Part shown: piece after piece, positions 18,588-26,845 of the stretch
Layout: each line of letters starts with the position of its first letter
Numbering within the stretch: the first letter of the stretch is position 1
Source: Prochlorococcus sp. AG-347-J19
GTDB lineage: Bacteria > Cyanobacteriota > Cyanobacteriia > PCC-6307 > Cyanobiaceae
DNA: 64,000 nt
Assembly: GCA_003279015.1 (NCBI GenBank)
Contig: QCBV01000006.1
Coordinates: 93,784-157,783 of the forward strand
Direction: 5' to 3'
The notes under the pieces: generated by a model
What the model was told of the DNA's origin: nothing
Database searches by the model: none
The model's input: the letters and a program-made list of their open reading frames with translations, nothing else
Made by a program: the position numbers and the translations under genes

Positions 18588-18866
18588 TCAGCTGTATCCT
18601 AAGCTTGCATACTGGAGATTTGTAATTAAGTTTTGAATAACATTTAAAAGCAAAAAAGCTAATAATGATGAAATATCAAATCCACCTATTGGAGGGATAA
18701 TACCTCTAAAAATGTTTAAATAAGGATCTGTGATAGAAGTTAATGCAGATAAAACACCGTTACTCCAATCAATACCTGGAAACCACGTAAGTAAAATTCT
18801 TATTATCAATATGAATGAATAGATTGATAAAGTTTGACCCAGAACTGCAAAAATCTCAGATAACAT
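18588..18866 (-). CDS. YggT/Ycf19 family membrane protein
   Basis: A 92-residue protein with two hydrophobic segments separated by a conserved amphipathic loop. It shows ILLTWFPGIDW and SITDPYLNIFRGIIPPIGGFDISSLLAFLLL, which define the YggT/Ycf19 family. In plants and cyanobacteria relatives (CCB3, Ycf19) affect cytochrome b6 maturation and nucleoid or thylakoid organisation; the biochemical role is unsettled. It follows scpB by 38 bp on the same strand. Confidence 0.9.
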   Translation of the reverse strand: MLSEIFAVLGQTLSIYSFILIIRILLTWFPGIDWSNGVLSALTSITDPYLNIFRGIIPPIGGFDISSLLAFLLLNVIQNLITNLQYASLGYS

Positions 18867-18904
18867 TATCTTTTTGTAATTTAATATATCCTAGCATTTA
18901 CTTA

Positions 18905-19456
18905 TTATTGCTGTTTATTATTAGGGGTTCCTATTTTTGAGAGATATTCATTACTCACAGCAAAAGTTTGAAAAAACTTTTCCGATAATGATAACCAATA
19001 TGATCTACCATCTTTTTGCTTCCGTTTGACGATTAACTTCTTTTCTAATAATTCTTTTATATGATCATATGCTCCTGAACCTCGAAGAAGTATAAGATCT
19101 GATTGAAGGATCTTTTTTTTGATTGCAATAGTTGCTAATGTCCTTAATTCGGATGTTTTCAAATCAGAAGGTAGTAAATCATCTACGAATTCATTAAGAC
19201 TAGATTTTAGTTCGAGAGAAAAACTGTTATTAACTGCATTTATTTCAATAGCTGAGTTGGGATTAGAGTATTTATTTGTTAGATCTTTAATTGCATCATT
19301 TATTGAGTTGATATCAGAATTAGTAATTTCTGAAAGATCCTTTTTTGTTATTGGTCTACCCTTTAAATATAGAACAGCTTCAATCTTAGTAACTAAATCT
19401 ATATCGGATATGGGAGTGCTATTCAGATCAGATTGATTGATTTTTCTTACCGAAAT
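18905..19456 (-). CDS. scpB: Segregation and condensation protein B, start codon unusual
   Basis: ScpB is a winged-helix partner of ScpA and SMC in chromosome condensation. The frame shows LVTKIEAVLYLKGRPITKKDLSEI in its first winged helix and TSELRTLATIAIKKKILQSDLILLRG in its second, ending TAA at 18905. The frame is open back to a stop at 19472-19474, but between there and TTG at 19162 I find no ATG, GTG or TTG. TTG 19162 would remove the whole first winged helix, so it cannot be the start. I place the start provisionally at ATT 19456, preceded by AGGA. The gene follows ilvA by about 21 bp. Confidence 0.75.
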   Translation of the reverse strand: MSVRKINQSDLNSTPISDIDLVTKIEAVLYLKGRPITKKDLSEITNSDINSINDAIKDLTNKYSNPNSAIEINAVNNSFSLELKSSLNEFVDDLLPSDLKTSELRTLATIAIKKKILQSDLILLRGSGAYDHIKELLEKKLIVKRKQKDGRSYWLSLSEKFFQTFAVSNEYLSKIGTPNNKQQ

Positions 19457-19477
19457 CTTTCCTAATTTACCTTAAAT

Positions 19478-21019
19478 TTAATCCGATGCACCAAGGAATA
19501 ATTTATATGTATCGTTTTGAGTTTCATCCCAAAATTTATATCCTAGAATCCTAACAAATTTATTCCACTCTAAAATTTCATTTCTATCGATTAAAACTCC
19601 AATAACAATTTTCCCTACATCAGCACCATAATTCCTGTAGTGAAATACGCTTATAGACCAATTAGATTTCATATTATTTAAGAAGTTTATTAATGCGCCA
19701 GGCCTTTCAGGAAACTCAAATCTGTATAAAAGCTCTACAAAGTTTCTATTATCCATTTCTTTAGAATTCTTTGGTAAACGCCCACCTACCATATGTCTAA
19801 GATGATTTTTAGATAATTCGTCATCACTTATGTCAATAAATGAGTACTCTGAATTTCTAAATACACTTAAAAGATTTTTTTTATCATTTAACCCATAGAC
19901 TTGAACTCCTATAAAGATCTGGGCATTCATAGAATTAGACATCCTATAGCTAAATTCAGTTAAATTTCTATTATCAAGTAACTTACAAAAATCAATTAAA
20001 CTACCAGCACGTTCTGGTATTTCTACAGCCATCATTACTTCTTTACACTCTCCAAGTTCTGCTCTTTCTGCTACAAATCTAAGCCTCTCAAAATTCATAT
20101 TTGCACCACATGCAATCGCAACCATTTTTCTATTTGAATGATTCGAATTTAAAATATCTTTTTTCATACCAGCAATTGATAATGCTCCTGCAGGCTCAAG
20201 TATTGATCGAGTATCCTCAAAAACATCTTTTATGGCAGCACATATTTCATCAGTATTAACCCTAATCATCTTATCTATGTATTTTCTACCAATATCAAAA
20301 GTATTTTTACCAATTTTTTTTACCGCAACTCCATCTGCAAATTGACCGACAGATGTTAATTCCACAATTTTTTCTTCTTTTAAGGATTTAGTCATAGCAT
20401 CTGCGTCTTCAGGTTCTACTCCGATTATTTTTACTTCAGGCCATATTTTTTTAATGTACAAAGATATGCCTGATATCAATCCACCACCACCTACAGCAAT
20501 ATAAATTGCATAAGGTTTGTCCTTAAGCTGCTGTTCAAGTTCAATAGCTATAGTTCCTTGTCCTGCTATCACATCTGGATCATCAAAGGGATGAATAAAG
20601 CATAAATTTCTTTCTTGGCTAATCCTTATTGCCTCTTTGTAAGTTTCATCATAATTATCTCCATATAGTATAACTTTTGCTTTCAAATTTTTTACTGCAT
20701 TAATTTTTACTTGAGGCGTTGTAATGGGCATTAATATTGTTGCTTGGCAATTTAACTTAAGGGCACTAAGTGCAACCCCTTGAGCATGATTGCCAGCACT
20801 TGAAGTAATTACTCCCTGGGCAAGCTGTGAATTAGTCAGTTTACTCATTTTGTTATATGCACCTCTTATTTTGAACGAAAATACATCTTGAAGATCTTCT
20901 CTTTTTAGAAAAACTTCATTATTAAGTGTTTTACTTAAATTATGAGCTTTCTCTAGTGGTGTTTTTTTTGCAACTTCATAGACTTTAGCTTGAAGTATTT
21001 TTTCAAAATAATCATTCAT
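19478..21019 (-). CDS. ilvA: Threonine ammonia-lyase, biosynthetic
   Basis: IlvA converts threonine to 2-oxobutanoate, the first step of isoleucine synthesis. The 513-residue protein has the PLP-lysine motif VFSFKIRGAYNKM (about 45-57), SAGNHAQGVA and GGGGLISG for phosphate binding. The C-terminal 170 residues form two ACT-like regulatory domains (SLIDFCKLL... and GALINFLNNM...), which mark the isoleucine-inhibited biosynthetic form rather than the short catabolic one. It is transcribed ahead of scpB and yggT and is divergent from dxs. Confidence 0.97.
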   Translation of the reverse strand: MNDYFEKILQAKVYEVAKKTPLEKAHNLSKTLNNEVFLKREDLQDVFSFKIRGAYNKMSKLTNSQLAQGVITSSAGNHAQGVALSALKLNCQATILMPITTPQVKINAVKNLKAKVILYGDNYDETYKEAIRISQERNLCFIHPFDDPDVIAGQGTIAIELEQQLKDKPYAIYIAVGGGGLISGISLYIKKIWPEVKIIGVEPEDADAMTKSLKEEKIVELTSVGQFADGVAVKKIGKNTFDIGRKYIDKMIRVNTDEICAAIKDVFEDTRSILEPAGALSIAGMKKDILNSNHSNRKMVAIACGANMNFERLRFVAERAELGECKEVMMAVEIPERAGSLIDFCKLLDNRNLTEFSYRMSNSMNAQIFIGVQVYGLNDKKNLLSVFRNSEYSFIDISDDELSKNHLRHMVGGRLPKNSKEMDNRNFVELLYRFEFPERPGALINFLNNMKSNWSISVFHYRNYGADVGKIVIGVLIDRNEILEWNKFVRILGYKFWDETQNDTYKLFLGASD

Positions 21020-21090
21020 ATATATATTTTTAGCATTAATTATTAATCTAATAAAACATTACATGATCTATTTCAAAAAAAATACTCATT

Positions 21091-21119
21091 TTGCACCTCG
21101 GCGTTTTAGATTATATAGA
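21091..21119 (+). promoter_or_regulatory. Predicted sigma70-type promoter of dxs
   Basis: TTGCAC (21091-21096), 17 nt, then TATAGA (21114-21119). Transcription would start near 21126, only about 10 nt before the dxs ATG, leaving no room for a Shine-Dalgarno site. Spacing and hexamers are a good match; no data support it beyond sequence. Confidence 0.5.
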
Positions 21120-21135
21120 TACCAATTTTTGTTAA

Positions 21136-23025
21136 ATGCTATTAAGTGAGTTAAGTCATCCAAATCAACTTCATGGCTTAACAGTTTCACAATTAGAGGA
21201 AATTGCTTGTCAAATAAGAGAAAGGCATCTTCAAGTAGTATCCACTAGTGGTGGACATCTTGGACCCGGATTAGGTGTAGTTGAGCTGACATTGGCTTTA
21301 TATCAAACTCTTGATCTTGATTTCGACAAAGTTGTTTGGGATGTAGGACATCAAGGTTACCCTCATAAATTAATTACAGGACGTTTCAGTCAATTTGATT
21401 CTCTACGACAACAAAATGGAGTCGCTGGATATCTAAAAAGAAGTGAAAGTAAATTTGATCATTTTGGTGCTGGACATGCAAGTACTTCTATCTCTGCAGC
21501 TTTAGGAATGGCAATAGCAAGAGATAGAAAAGGTGAAAATTATAAATGTGTCGCTGTTATTGGAGATGGAGCACTTACCGGAGGGATGGCATTAGAAGCT
21601 ATAAATCATGCAGGTCACTTACCAAATACTCCTTTAGTTGTAGTATTAAACGATAATGATATGTCTATTTCACCTCCAGTTGGAGCCCTTTCATCTTACT
21701 TAAATAAGGTAAGAGTAAGTCCACCATTACAATTTTTGTCCGAGAGTGTTCAAGAAAGTGTAAAAAATATCCCCTTAATTGGAAAAGATATTCCGGAGGA
21801 ATTCAAAAATATCAAAGGAAGTGTTAGACGACTATCTGTACCTAAGGTTGGAGCTGTTTTTGAAGAACTTGGATTTACATATATGGGGCCAATTGATGGA
21901 CATGATATTAGTAATTTAGTTAAGACTTTTAACGCTGCTCATAAACTAAAAAAACCTGTACTTGTTCATGTTGTTACAACAAAAGGGAAGGGTTACCCTT
22001 ACGCAGAAGCTGATCAGGTTGGATATCATGCACAGTCTGCTTTTGATCTGACTACTGGGAAATCAATACCATCAAAAAAACCTAAGCCAGTTAGTTACAG
22101 TAAAATATTTGGGCAAACCTTATTGAAAATATGTGAGCAAGATAGCAAAGTCGTTGGTATTACTGCAGCAATGGCTACAGGTACTGGTTTAGATATATTG
22201 CAAAAAAATATTCCAGATCAATATATCGATGTAGGGATAGCAGAACAACATGCAGTTACTCTTGCTGCAGGAATGTCGTGCGATGGTCTTAAACCTGTTG
22301 TAGCTATTTATAGTACTTTTCTACAACGTGCTTTCGATCAACTAATTCATGATGTAGGCATACAAAATTTACCTGTTTCGTTTGTACTTGATAGAGCTGG
22401 GATAGTTGGAGCTGACGGCCCTACTCATCAAGGTCAGTACGATATAAGTTACATGCGATCTATACCTAATTTTGTATTGATGGCACCAAAAGATGAGTCT
22501 GAATTACAAAGAATGTTAATAACTTCAATTAACCATAAGGGTCCTACAGCTCTAAGAATACCTAGAGGTTCTGGATTAGGAGTGGCTGTAATGGATGAGG
22601 GTTGGGAACCTTTGAATATAGGTGAAGCTGAAATACTTGAAGAGGGAGAAGATATTTTAATTATTGCTTATGGATCAATGGTCGCATCAGCTATTGAAAC
22701 AGCAAAGATCCTAAAAGATATGAACATTAATGTATGTATTGTTAATGCAAGGTTTGTGAAACCCCTCGATAAAAATCTTATTATGCCTTTAGCAAGTAGG
22801 ATTCAAAAAGTAGTAACTATGGAAGAGGGAACACTTATAGGTGGATTTGGTTCCGCAATAGTTGAATTATTCAATGATAATGAACTAAACATTCCTGTAT
22901 ACAGAATTGGTATACCAGATGTTTTGGTAGATCATGCTTCACCTGATCAGAGTAAAGAAAAATTAGGACTTATGCCTGATCAGATGGCAGATAATATAAT
23001 TAAGAAATTTAATTTAAATAATTAA
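21136..23025 (+). CDS. dxs: 1-deoxy-D-xylulose-5-phosphate synthase
   Basis: DXS joins pyruvate and glyceraldehyde-3-phosphate in a thiamine-diphosphate-dependent reaction and commits carbon to the MEP isoprenoid pathway (carotenoids, phytol, quinones). The 629-residue protein begins with [16 protein letters not shown] and [30 protein letters not shown] with the LNDND partner binds ThDP-Mg. [13 protein letters not shown] carries the catalytic Glu of the second domain, and [18 protein letters not shown] follows. Length and motifs are those of a complete enzyme. It is monocistronic and convergent with psaK. Confidence 0.98.
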   Translation: MLLSELSHPNQLHGLTVSQLEEIACQIRERHLQVVSTSGGHLGPGLGVVELTLALYQTLDLDFDKVVWDVGHQGYPHKLITGRFSQFDSLRQQNGVAGYLKRSESKFDHFGAGHASTSISAALGMAIARDRKGENYKCVAVIGDGALTGGMALEAINHAGHLPNTPLVVVLNDNDMSISPPVGALSSYLNKVRVSPPLQFLSESVQESVKNIPLIGKDIPEEFKNIKGSVRRLSVPKVGAVFEELGFTYMGPIDGHDISNLVKTFNAAHKLKKPVLVHVVTTKGKGYPYAEADQVGYHAQSAFDLTTGKSIPSKKPKPVSYSKIFGQTLLKICEQDSKVVGITAAMATGTGLDILQKNIPDQYIDVGIAEQHAVTLAAGMSCDGLKPVVAIYSTFLQRAFDQLIHDVGIQNLPVSFVLDRAGIVGADGPTHQGQYDISYMRSIPNFVLMAPKDESELQRMLITSINHKGPTALRIPRGSGLGVAVMDEGWEPLNIGEAEILEEGEDILIIAYGSMVASAIETAKILKDMNINVCIVNARFVKPLDKNLIMPLASRIQKVVTMEEGTLIGGFGSAIVELFNDNELNIPVYRIGIPDVLVDHASPDQSKEKLGLMPDQMADNIIKKFNLNN

Positions 23026-23046
23026 AAATTTAAAAAATAAATTTTT
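23024..23046. terminator. AT-only hairpin between dxs and psaK
   Basis: Perfect 9-bp inverted repeat AAAAATTTA (23024-23032) / TAAATTTTT (23038-23046) in the 19-bp gap between the two convergent genes. It is symmetric enough to serve both directions, but an A/T-only stem is weak. Confidence 0.35.
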
Positions 23047-23305
23047 ATAAGACACCACGTGATGCTAATCCTAGGATTGCTCCAATTCCGAAAATATGTC
23101 CCAAGCAATTAGCCCCTACGACTGAAGCGTGACTTAAACCACCATAGAATTTCGAATTAGGTATTTCAAAACCTTCATTAGGTTTTCTTATTGTTGCTCT
23201 AGCAATTGCATAAGCAAAAACATTACATGCAATCATTACGACGGCACACTTTGGAGACCAAGAAAAAGTTGCTGGATCTGCAGCTGCAAATAATGTAGTA
23301 AACAT
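23045..23305 (-). CDS. psaK: Photosystem I subunit PsaK
   Basis: PsaK is a two-helix peripheral PSI subunit that binds chlorophyll and helps couple antenna energy to PSI. The 86-residue protein starts with a short sequence ending in LFAAADPATFSW, then a first helix (KCAVVMIACNVFAYAIARATI), a stromal-loop motif EGFEIPNSKFYGGLSHASVVG, and a second helix ending LGLASRGVL. Family length and loop are clear. It is alone on its strand, with a 66-bp leader. Confidence 0.97.
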   Translation of the reverse strand: MFTTLFAAADPATFSWSPKCAVVMIACNVFAYAIARATIRKPNEGFEIPNSKFYGGLSHASVVGANCLGHIFGIGAILGLASRGVL

Positions 23306-23371
23306 AAAAAATCGTTATTTTTATATATTCTCTAATACTTTTACCTAAAAAACACAAAATTGTAAAAGGTC

Positions 23372-23707
23372 TTAAGAGTTGTTTACTTCTAAGGTATTTA
23401 AAAACTTTATGAAACCAAACAAAATAACAAAATCGCTTAAGGTTAAGAAGGATTCTGCTAAACCATGGAAAAAGTCAACCTCAACAAGCGTTTTGTCGTA
23501 GTAATTTAATGTGAAGATAGAAACTACTATTGTTATAAGAACAAATAAAACTGTTAAGGAATAACCTGTTTTTACAAATTTATTTACAGATTTAATTTTA
23601 TATAAGTAGAACAAAAAAATAGCATATGGAAAAATTGATGCTGCGAACAAAGCTGAATTGTCAATTGAACCTAATTTTTCTATTAATTTTAAAAATAAAT
23701 CATTCAT
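23372..23707 (-). CDS. DUF3593 family membrane protein
   Basis: A 111-residue protein with three hydrophobic segments (about 18-34, 46-66 and 86-103) and a FFHGLAESFLTLSDFVILFG motif typical of the cyanobacterial/plastid DUF3593 family. Function unknown. It overlaps the DUF2499 gene by 8 bp on the same strand; these two families are repeatedly paired in cyanobacteria, suggesting a two-subunit membrane unit. Family recognition is from memory of the motif. Confidence 0.8.
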   Translation of the reverse strand: MNDLFLKLIEKLGSIDNSALFAASIFPYAIFLFYLYKIKSVNKFVKTGYSLTVLFVLITIVVSIFTLNYYDKTLVEVDFFHGLAESFLTLSDFVILFGFIKFLNTLEVNNS

Positions 23708-24002
23708 AAGTCTTTTCGTTTTTAAATATAGTGAATGCTGAAAGAGCTAAAGTTGAATTTCCAACAAATGTAAATATCCCTTGAAGTGTTACTAATCCAT
23801 ATAATGCATCTTGATTATCATAGATATGCCAAGTGATAGCACACATAGCTCCTATTAGGTTAGGGACCATAGCTATGCTTAACCAAAAAAACAAATTATA
23901 TTTTTTAAATGTAGAAATTTTGTATATGACAAAGATGGCAAATATCCATTCAATAACTGAAGAGATATGTATTAACCAAGTTCCGAATGATAGTTCGTGC
24001 AA
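23700..24002 (-). CDS. DUF2499 family membrane protein
   Basis: A 100-residue protein with about three membrane segments. It starts LSFGTWLIHISSVIEWIFA and has the conserved polar run SIAMVPNLIGAMCAITWHIYDN with His and Asp residues within the membrane region, then LVTLQGIFTFVGNSTLA. This is the photosynthesis-associated DUF2499 family; function unknown. The start appears to be TTG at 24002, as no ATG precedes the conserved region. It follows the peroxiredoxin gene by 4 bp. Confidence 0.82.
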   Translation of the reverse strand: MHELSFGTWLIHISSVIEWIFAIFVIYKISTFKKYNLFFWLSIAMVPNLIGAMCAITWHIYDNQDALYGLVTLQGIFTFVGNSTLALSAFTIFKNEKTYE

Positions 24003-24006
24003 TTTA

Positions 24007-24540
24007 TTATATTTTTTTCTTTAGTACGTTAAGTACTTCCTTAGCATGATTTATGGGTAAAACACTTATCCATCTATAAGAAATTTCCCCTTCTGGAGAA
24101 ATCAAAAAAGTATTTCTATCTGAAAATGGCGGAATCCAAGAACCATATTTATTGCTAATTATTCCATTAGGATCAGATAATAAAGTGTAGTTAATGGATT
24201 TCTCGCTGCAGAAACTTTCATGAGAATCTTGATTATCAGCGCTAATCCCAACAATTTCGGCATTATTTTTTGAAAAATCTTTTTTTAATTCTGAAAACCC
24301 CTTAGCTTCAAGAGTACAGCCTGCTGTAAAATCTTTAGGGTAAAAATACATAACAAGCCATTTACCTTGAAAATCACTTAATTCCCAAGTTTTTTTTGTT
24401 TTTACGTTTTTATTAAAACCTTCTAACTGAAAGTTAGGAGCCATATCTCCTACTTCAGGGGCAAAATCAAAAGAGAAAGCTGAATTACAATTAGATAAGA
24501 GAATAAATGGTATTAATATGCATGCAACTAAATTTCTCAT
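24007..24540 (-). CDS. bcp: Peroxiredoxin Q/BCP-type, exported, lacks the usual resolving cysteine
   Basis: Thiol peroxidase of the PrxQ/BCP group that reduces hydrogen and organic peroxides. An N-terminal signal sequence (about residues 1-23) precedes APEVGDMAPNFQLEGF, so it acts in the lumen or periplasm. The peroxidatic cysteine lies in FYPKDFTAGCTLEAKGFSEL. In most PrxQ proteins a second Cys follows five residues later; here that position is Lys (CTLEAK). Another Cys in ESFCSEKS may replace it. I prefer ATG 24540 over TTG 24543. The gene follows rpmB by only 5 bp. Confidence 0.9.
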   Translation of the reverse strand: MRNLVACILIPFILLSNCNSAFSFDFAPEVGDMAPNFQLEGFNKNVKTKKTWELSDFQGKWLVMYFYPKDFTAGCTLEAKGFSELKKDFSKNNAEIVGISADNQDSHESFCSEKSINYTLLSDPNGIISNKYGSWIPPFSDRNTFLISPEGEISYRWISVLPINHAKEVLNVLKKKI

Positions 24541-24545
24541 CAAAT

Positions 24546-24782
24546 TTAGAATTTTTTTAAATCAACTCCATTTGATTTAGCAAATTTATCTAAACCTACT
24601 TTTTGTATAGATTTTAGAGCTTTGGTACTTATTTTTATATTTACCCATTTTTTGCCCTCTTCCCACCAAAGTCGCCTTTTTTGGAGATTAACTTGCTGCA
24701 ATTTTTTTGTACGAATATGTGAGTGACTCACTGCCATCCCGTTATTAGCTTTTGCACCAGTCAGTTCGCAAACTCTTGACAT
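24546..24782 (-). CDS. rpmB: 50S ribosomal protein bL28
   Basis: A 78-residue large-subunit ribosomal protein. The motifs [39 protein letters not shown] and the [16 protein letters not shown] tail are those of bL28. The protein is small and highly basic with no insert. It lies 39 bp downstream of htpG and just ahead of the peroxiredoxin gene, an unusual ribosomal-protein/redox pairing that would place the peroxidase under growth-linked expression. Confidence 0.97.
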   Translation of the reverse strand: MSRVCELTGAKANNGMAVSHSHIRTKKLQQVNLQKRRLWWEEGKKWVNIKISTKALKSIQKVGLDKFAKSNGVDLKKF

Positions 24783-24821
24783 ATTTATTGAGTTATATCT
24801 TTAAAAATTTTAACACATGAC

Positions 24822-26726
24822 TCAATTTGTTGAATTAAGTAATTCTGAAATTAATTCGGCATTATTATTTTGTAAATTAATTATCTGTTCTTGATCTAAT
24901 CCACCAACGGAAAGCTTAGCCATATCGTAAACATGATTAGCAATTTTAGATGCCAATGGATTTTCAACAGGATCTTTTTTATCAATAATAATTTTGTTGC
25001 CATTAATTTTATTAAGACCAACAATAAGTGGATGTTCTCTATTAATTAAGAGCACATGATATTCAGGTAAGCCAGGCATCTTTTGTTCCATGTAAGCTCC
25101 CATATCATTAATTCGTCTCATTTGTTCTGGAAGCAAGATCATTGCAGGTGGAGCATCCTTACTTGAAAGTGACTGCACTTTTACTGTTACTTTCTCATTA
25201 TTAAGGGCCTTAACTATCGTATCTCTAAGATTATCTGTATTTGATTTGCCATCCTTATCTACAATTTCTTTAGATTCTTTATCTTCTTGTTCATTTATTT
25301 CTGAATCTACTCTTTGGAATTGATAATCTTCATTTTTACTTTCCAACCATGGGAGAAATTGTGCGTCAATTAAGGGATCTGATTTAATAACTTCCTTATT
25401 ATCAGATAAACAGATATTTAATGCACTTGACTGAGCAATCAAATCTGAACAGTAGATTATTTTTTTAGAATCAATTAAATTATTTCGTTCTTTGTAATTT
25501 GCGAGAGTTGTGAAATACTTATCATTGGACTTGATAAGGGATTTATTTTCAATATCTTTAGTTACGTTTTTCTCCGAATTTATTATTGTTTCGAAAATTA
25601 TACTGTTATTGACTAAATCAGCAAATTTCTCATCTTCGATAGCACCAATTTTAATAAAAGCAGAGATTGAATCCCAAATTTCTGCATAAAATTCTGGAGA
25701 ATTTTTTATCAAATCCTTCAGTTTATTAGCAATTTTTTTTGAGATAAATGATGATATAGACCTTACTTTTCTATCTGTTTGTAATGCACTTCTACTTACA
25801 TTCAGGGGTATATCAGTAGAGTCAATAACACCTCTTAAAGGCAAAAGGTATTTTGGTACTATCTCTTTAATTGAATCGCTTACGAATACTTGATTGCAAA
25901 ATAGTTTTATTTCTCCCTTTTCCCAATCAGCTCTACCTGACAACTTTGGAAAATACAATATCCCTTGTATGTCATATGGATAATCTGTATTTAGATGAAT
26001 CCATAACAGTGGGTCGCCCTGGAATGGATAAAGGTATTTATATAACTCAATATAATCTTCATCTTTTAATTCACTAGGTTGTTTTCTCCAAGGAGGATTT
26101 TTCTTATTAATTGTTTCTCCTTCTAATAAGACATCTATTGGCATAAAATCACAATATTTTTTTATTAGTGATTTAATCCTTTCAGGCTCTATAAACTCTT
26201 TTTCTTCTTCAAGTAGGTGAAGAATAACATCTGTACCAATTGTCTCTCTTTCTGATTCTTCTAATGTGAAATTTGGCGATCCATCACAAGACCATTTGAA
26301 AGCTTTTGATTCTCCAATTGCCGACTTAGTTAATATATCAACTCTATCTGCCACCATGAAACTTGAATAAAAACCTAGTCCAAAATGACCTATGAATTCA
26401 TCATTATCTTTTTTGTATTTTGTTAGGAATTCTTCAGCACTAGAAAATGCAACTTGATTTATGTACTTCTTAATTTCTTCATCATTCATTCCAATTCCAT
26501 TATCGGAAATTGTTAACGTATTTTTTTCACGGTTAATTGTTATTTTTACTTGAGCCTCTTCAGTATTCTCACAATCACCTGCCATAGAGGCCATTCTTCT
26601 TTTACTAATTGCGTCAACACCATTACTAACAAGTTCTCTTAAAAAGATTTCATGGTCAGAATATACTGCCTTCTTGATAATTGGGAAAATATTTTCGGTA
26701 TTAATACGAATTTCGCCTTTTTCCAT
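24822..26726 (-). CDS. htpG: Chaperone HtpG (Hsp90)
   Basis: Bacterial Hsp90, an ATP-driven dimeric chaperone. The 634-residue protein begins ENIFPIIKKAVYSDHEIFLRELVSNG. It has the GHKL nucleotide motifs DNGIGM and GHFGLGFYSSFMVAD, a middle domain with LNVSRSALQTDRKVR, and a C-terminal dimerisation region. In the charged region before the C-terminal domain there is an acidic, low-complexity stretch (about 460-495). In cyanobacteria HtpG also protects phycobilisome and tetrapyrrole enzymes; Prochlorococcus lacks phycobilisomes. It has its own predicted promoter. Confidence 0.97.
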   Translation of the reverse strand: MEKGEIRINTENIFPIIKKAVYSDHEIFLRELVSNGVDAISKRRMASMAGDCENTEEAQVKITINREKNTLTISDNGIGMNDEEIKKYINQVAFSSAEEFLTKYKKDNDEFIGHFGLGFYSSFMVADRVDILTKSAIGESKAFKWSCDGSPNFTLEESERETIGTDVILHLLEEEKEFIEPERIKSLIKKYCDFMPIDVLLEGETINKKNPPWRKQPSELKDEDYIELYKYLYPFQGDPLLWIHLNTDYPYDIQGILYFPKLSGRADWEKGEIKLFCNQVFVSDSIKEIVPKYLLPLRGVIDSTDIPLNVSRSALQTDRKVRSISSFISKKIANKLKDLIKNSPEFYAEIWDSISAFIKIGAIEDEKFADLVNNSIIFETIINSEKNVTKDIENKSLIKSNDKYFTTLANYKERNNLIDSKKIIYCSDLIAQSSALNICLSDNKEVIKSDPLIDAQFLPWLESKNEDYQFQRVDSEINEQEDKESKEIVDKDGKSNTDNLRDTIVKALNNEKVTVKVQSLSSKDAPPAMILLPEQMRRINDMGAYMEQKMPGLPEYHVLLINREHPLIVGLNKINGNKIIIDKKDPVENPLASKIANHVYDMAKLSVGGLDQEQIINLQNNNAELISELLNSTN

Positions 26727-26751
26727 TTAAAAAAAAAATCAAACATATTAA

Positions 26752-26780
26752 ATCTTATTTCGTAAAAACTAGTTAATCAA
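26752..26780 (-). promoter_or_regulatory. Predicted sigma70-type promoter of htpG
   Basis: On the minus strand TTGATT (26780-26775), 17 nt, TAAGAT (26757-26752). The start site would be near 26745, giving a leader of about 19 nt. No CIRCE-like repeat (GCACTC-N9-GAGTGC) is present. Confidence 0.5.
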
Positions 26781-26793
26781 GTTTAATTAGGAG

Positions 26794-26809
26794 TATTGTC
26801 CGAACAATA
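26794..26809. promoter_or_regulatory. Near-perfect 16-bp palindrome between hisZ and htpG
   Basis: TATTGTCCGAACAATA has 6-bp perfect arms (TATTGT/ACAATA) around CCGA. It lies 14 bp upstream of the predicted htpG -35 hexamer, a good place for an activator or repressor. No known regulator consensus is recognised with confidence. Confidence 0.35.
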
Positions 26810-26845
26810 TATAAATTTAAAAGTTAAATAAATTTTTATAAGGTT

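Noticed and set aside
18905..19162. Short 85-residue form of scpB starting at TTG 19162
   Set aside because: It would delete the first winged helix although the frame upstream encodes it intact.
19119..19436. Plus-strand open frame of 105 codons
   Set aside because: It is antisense to scpB, whose winged-helix protein pattern explains the DNA better.
26727..26845. CIRCE heat-shock operator for htpG
   Set aside because: The GCACTC/GAGTGC arms are absent.
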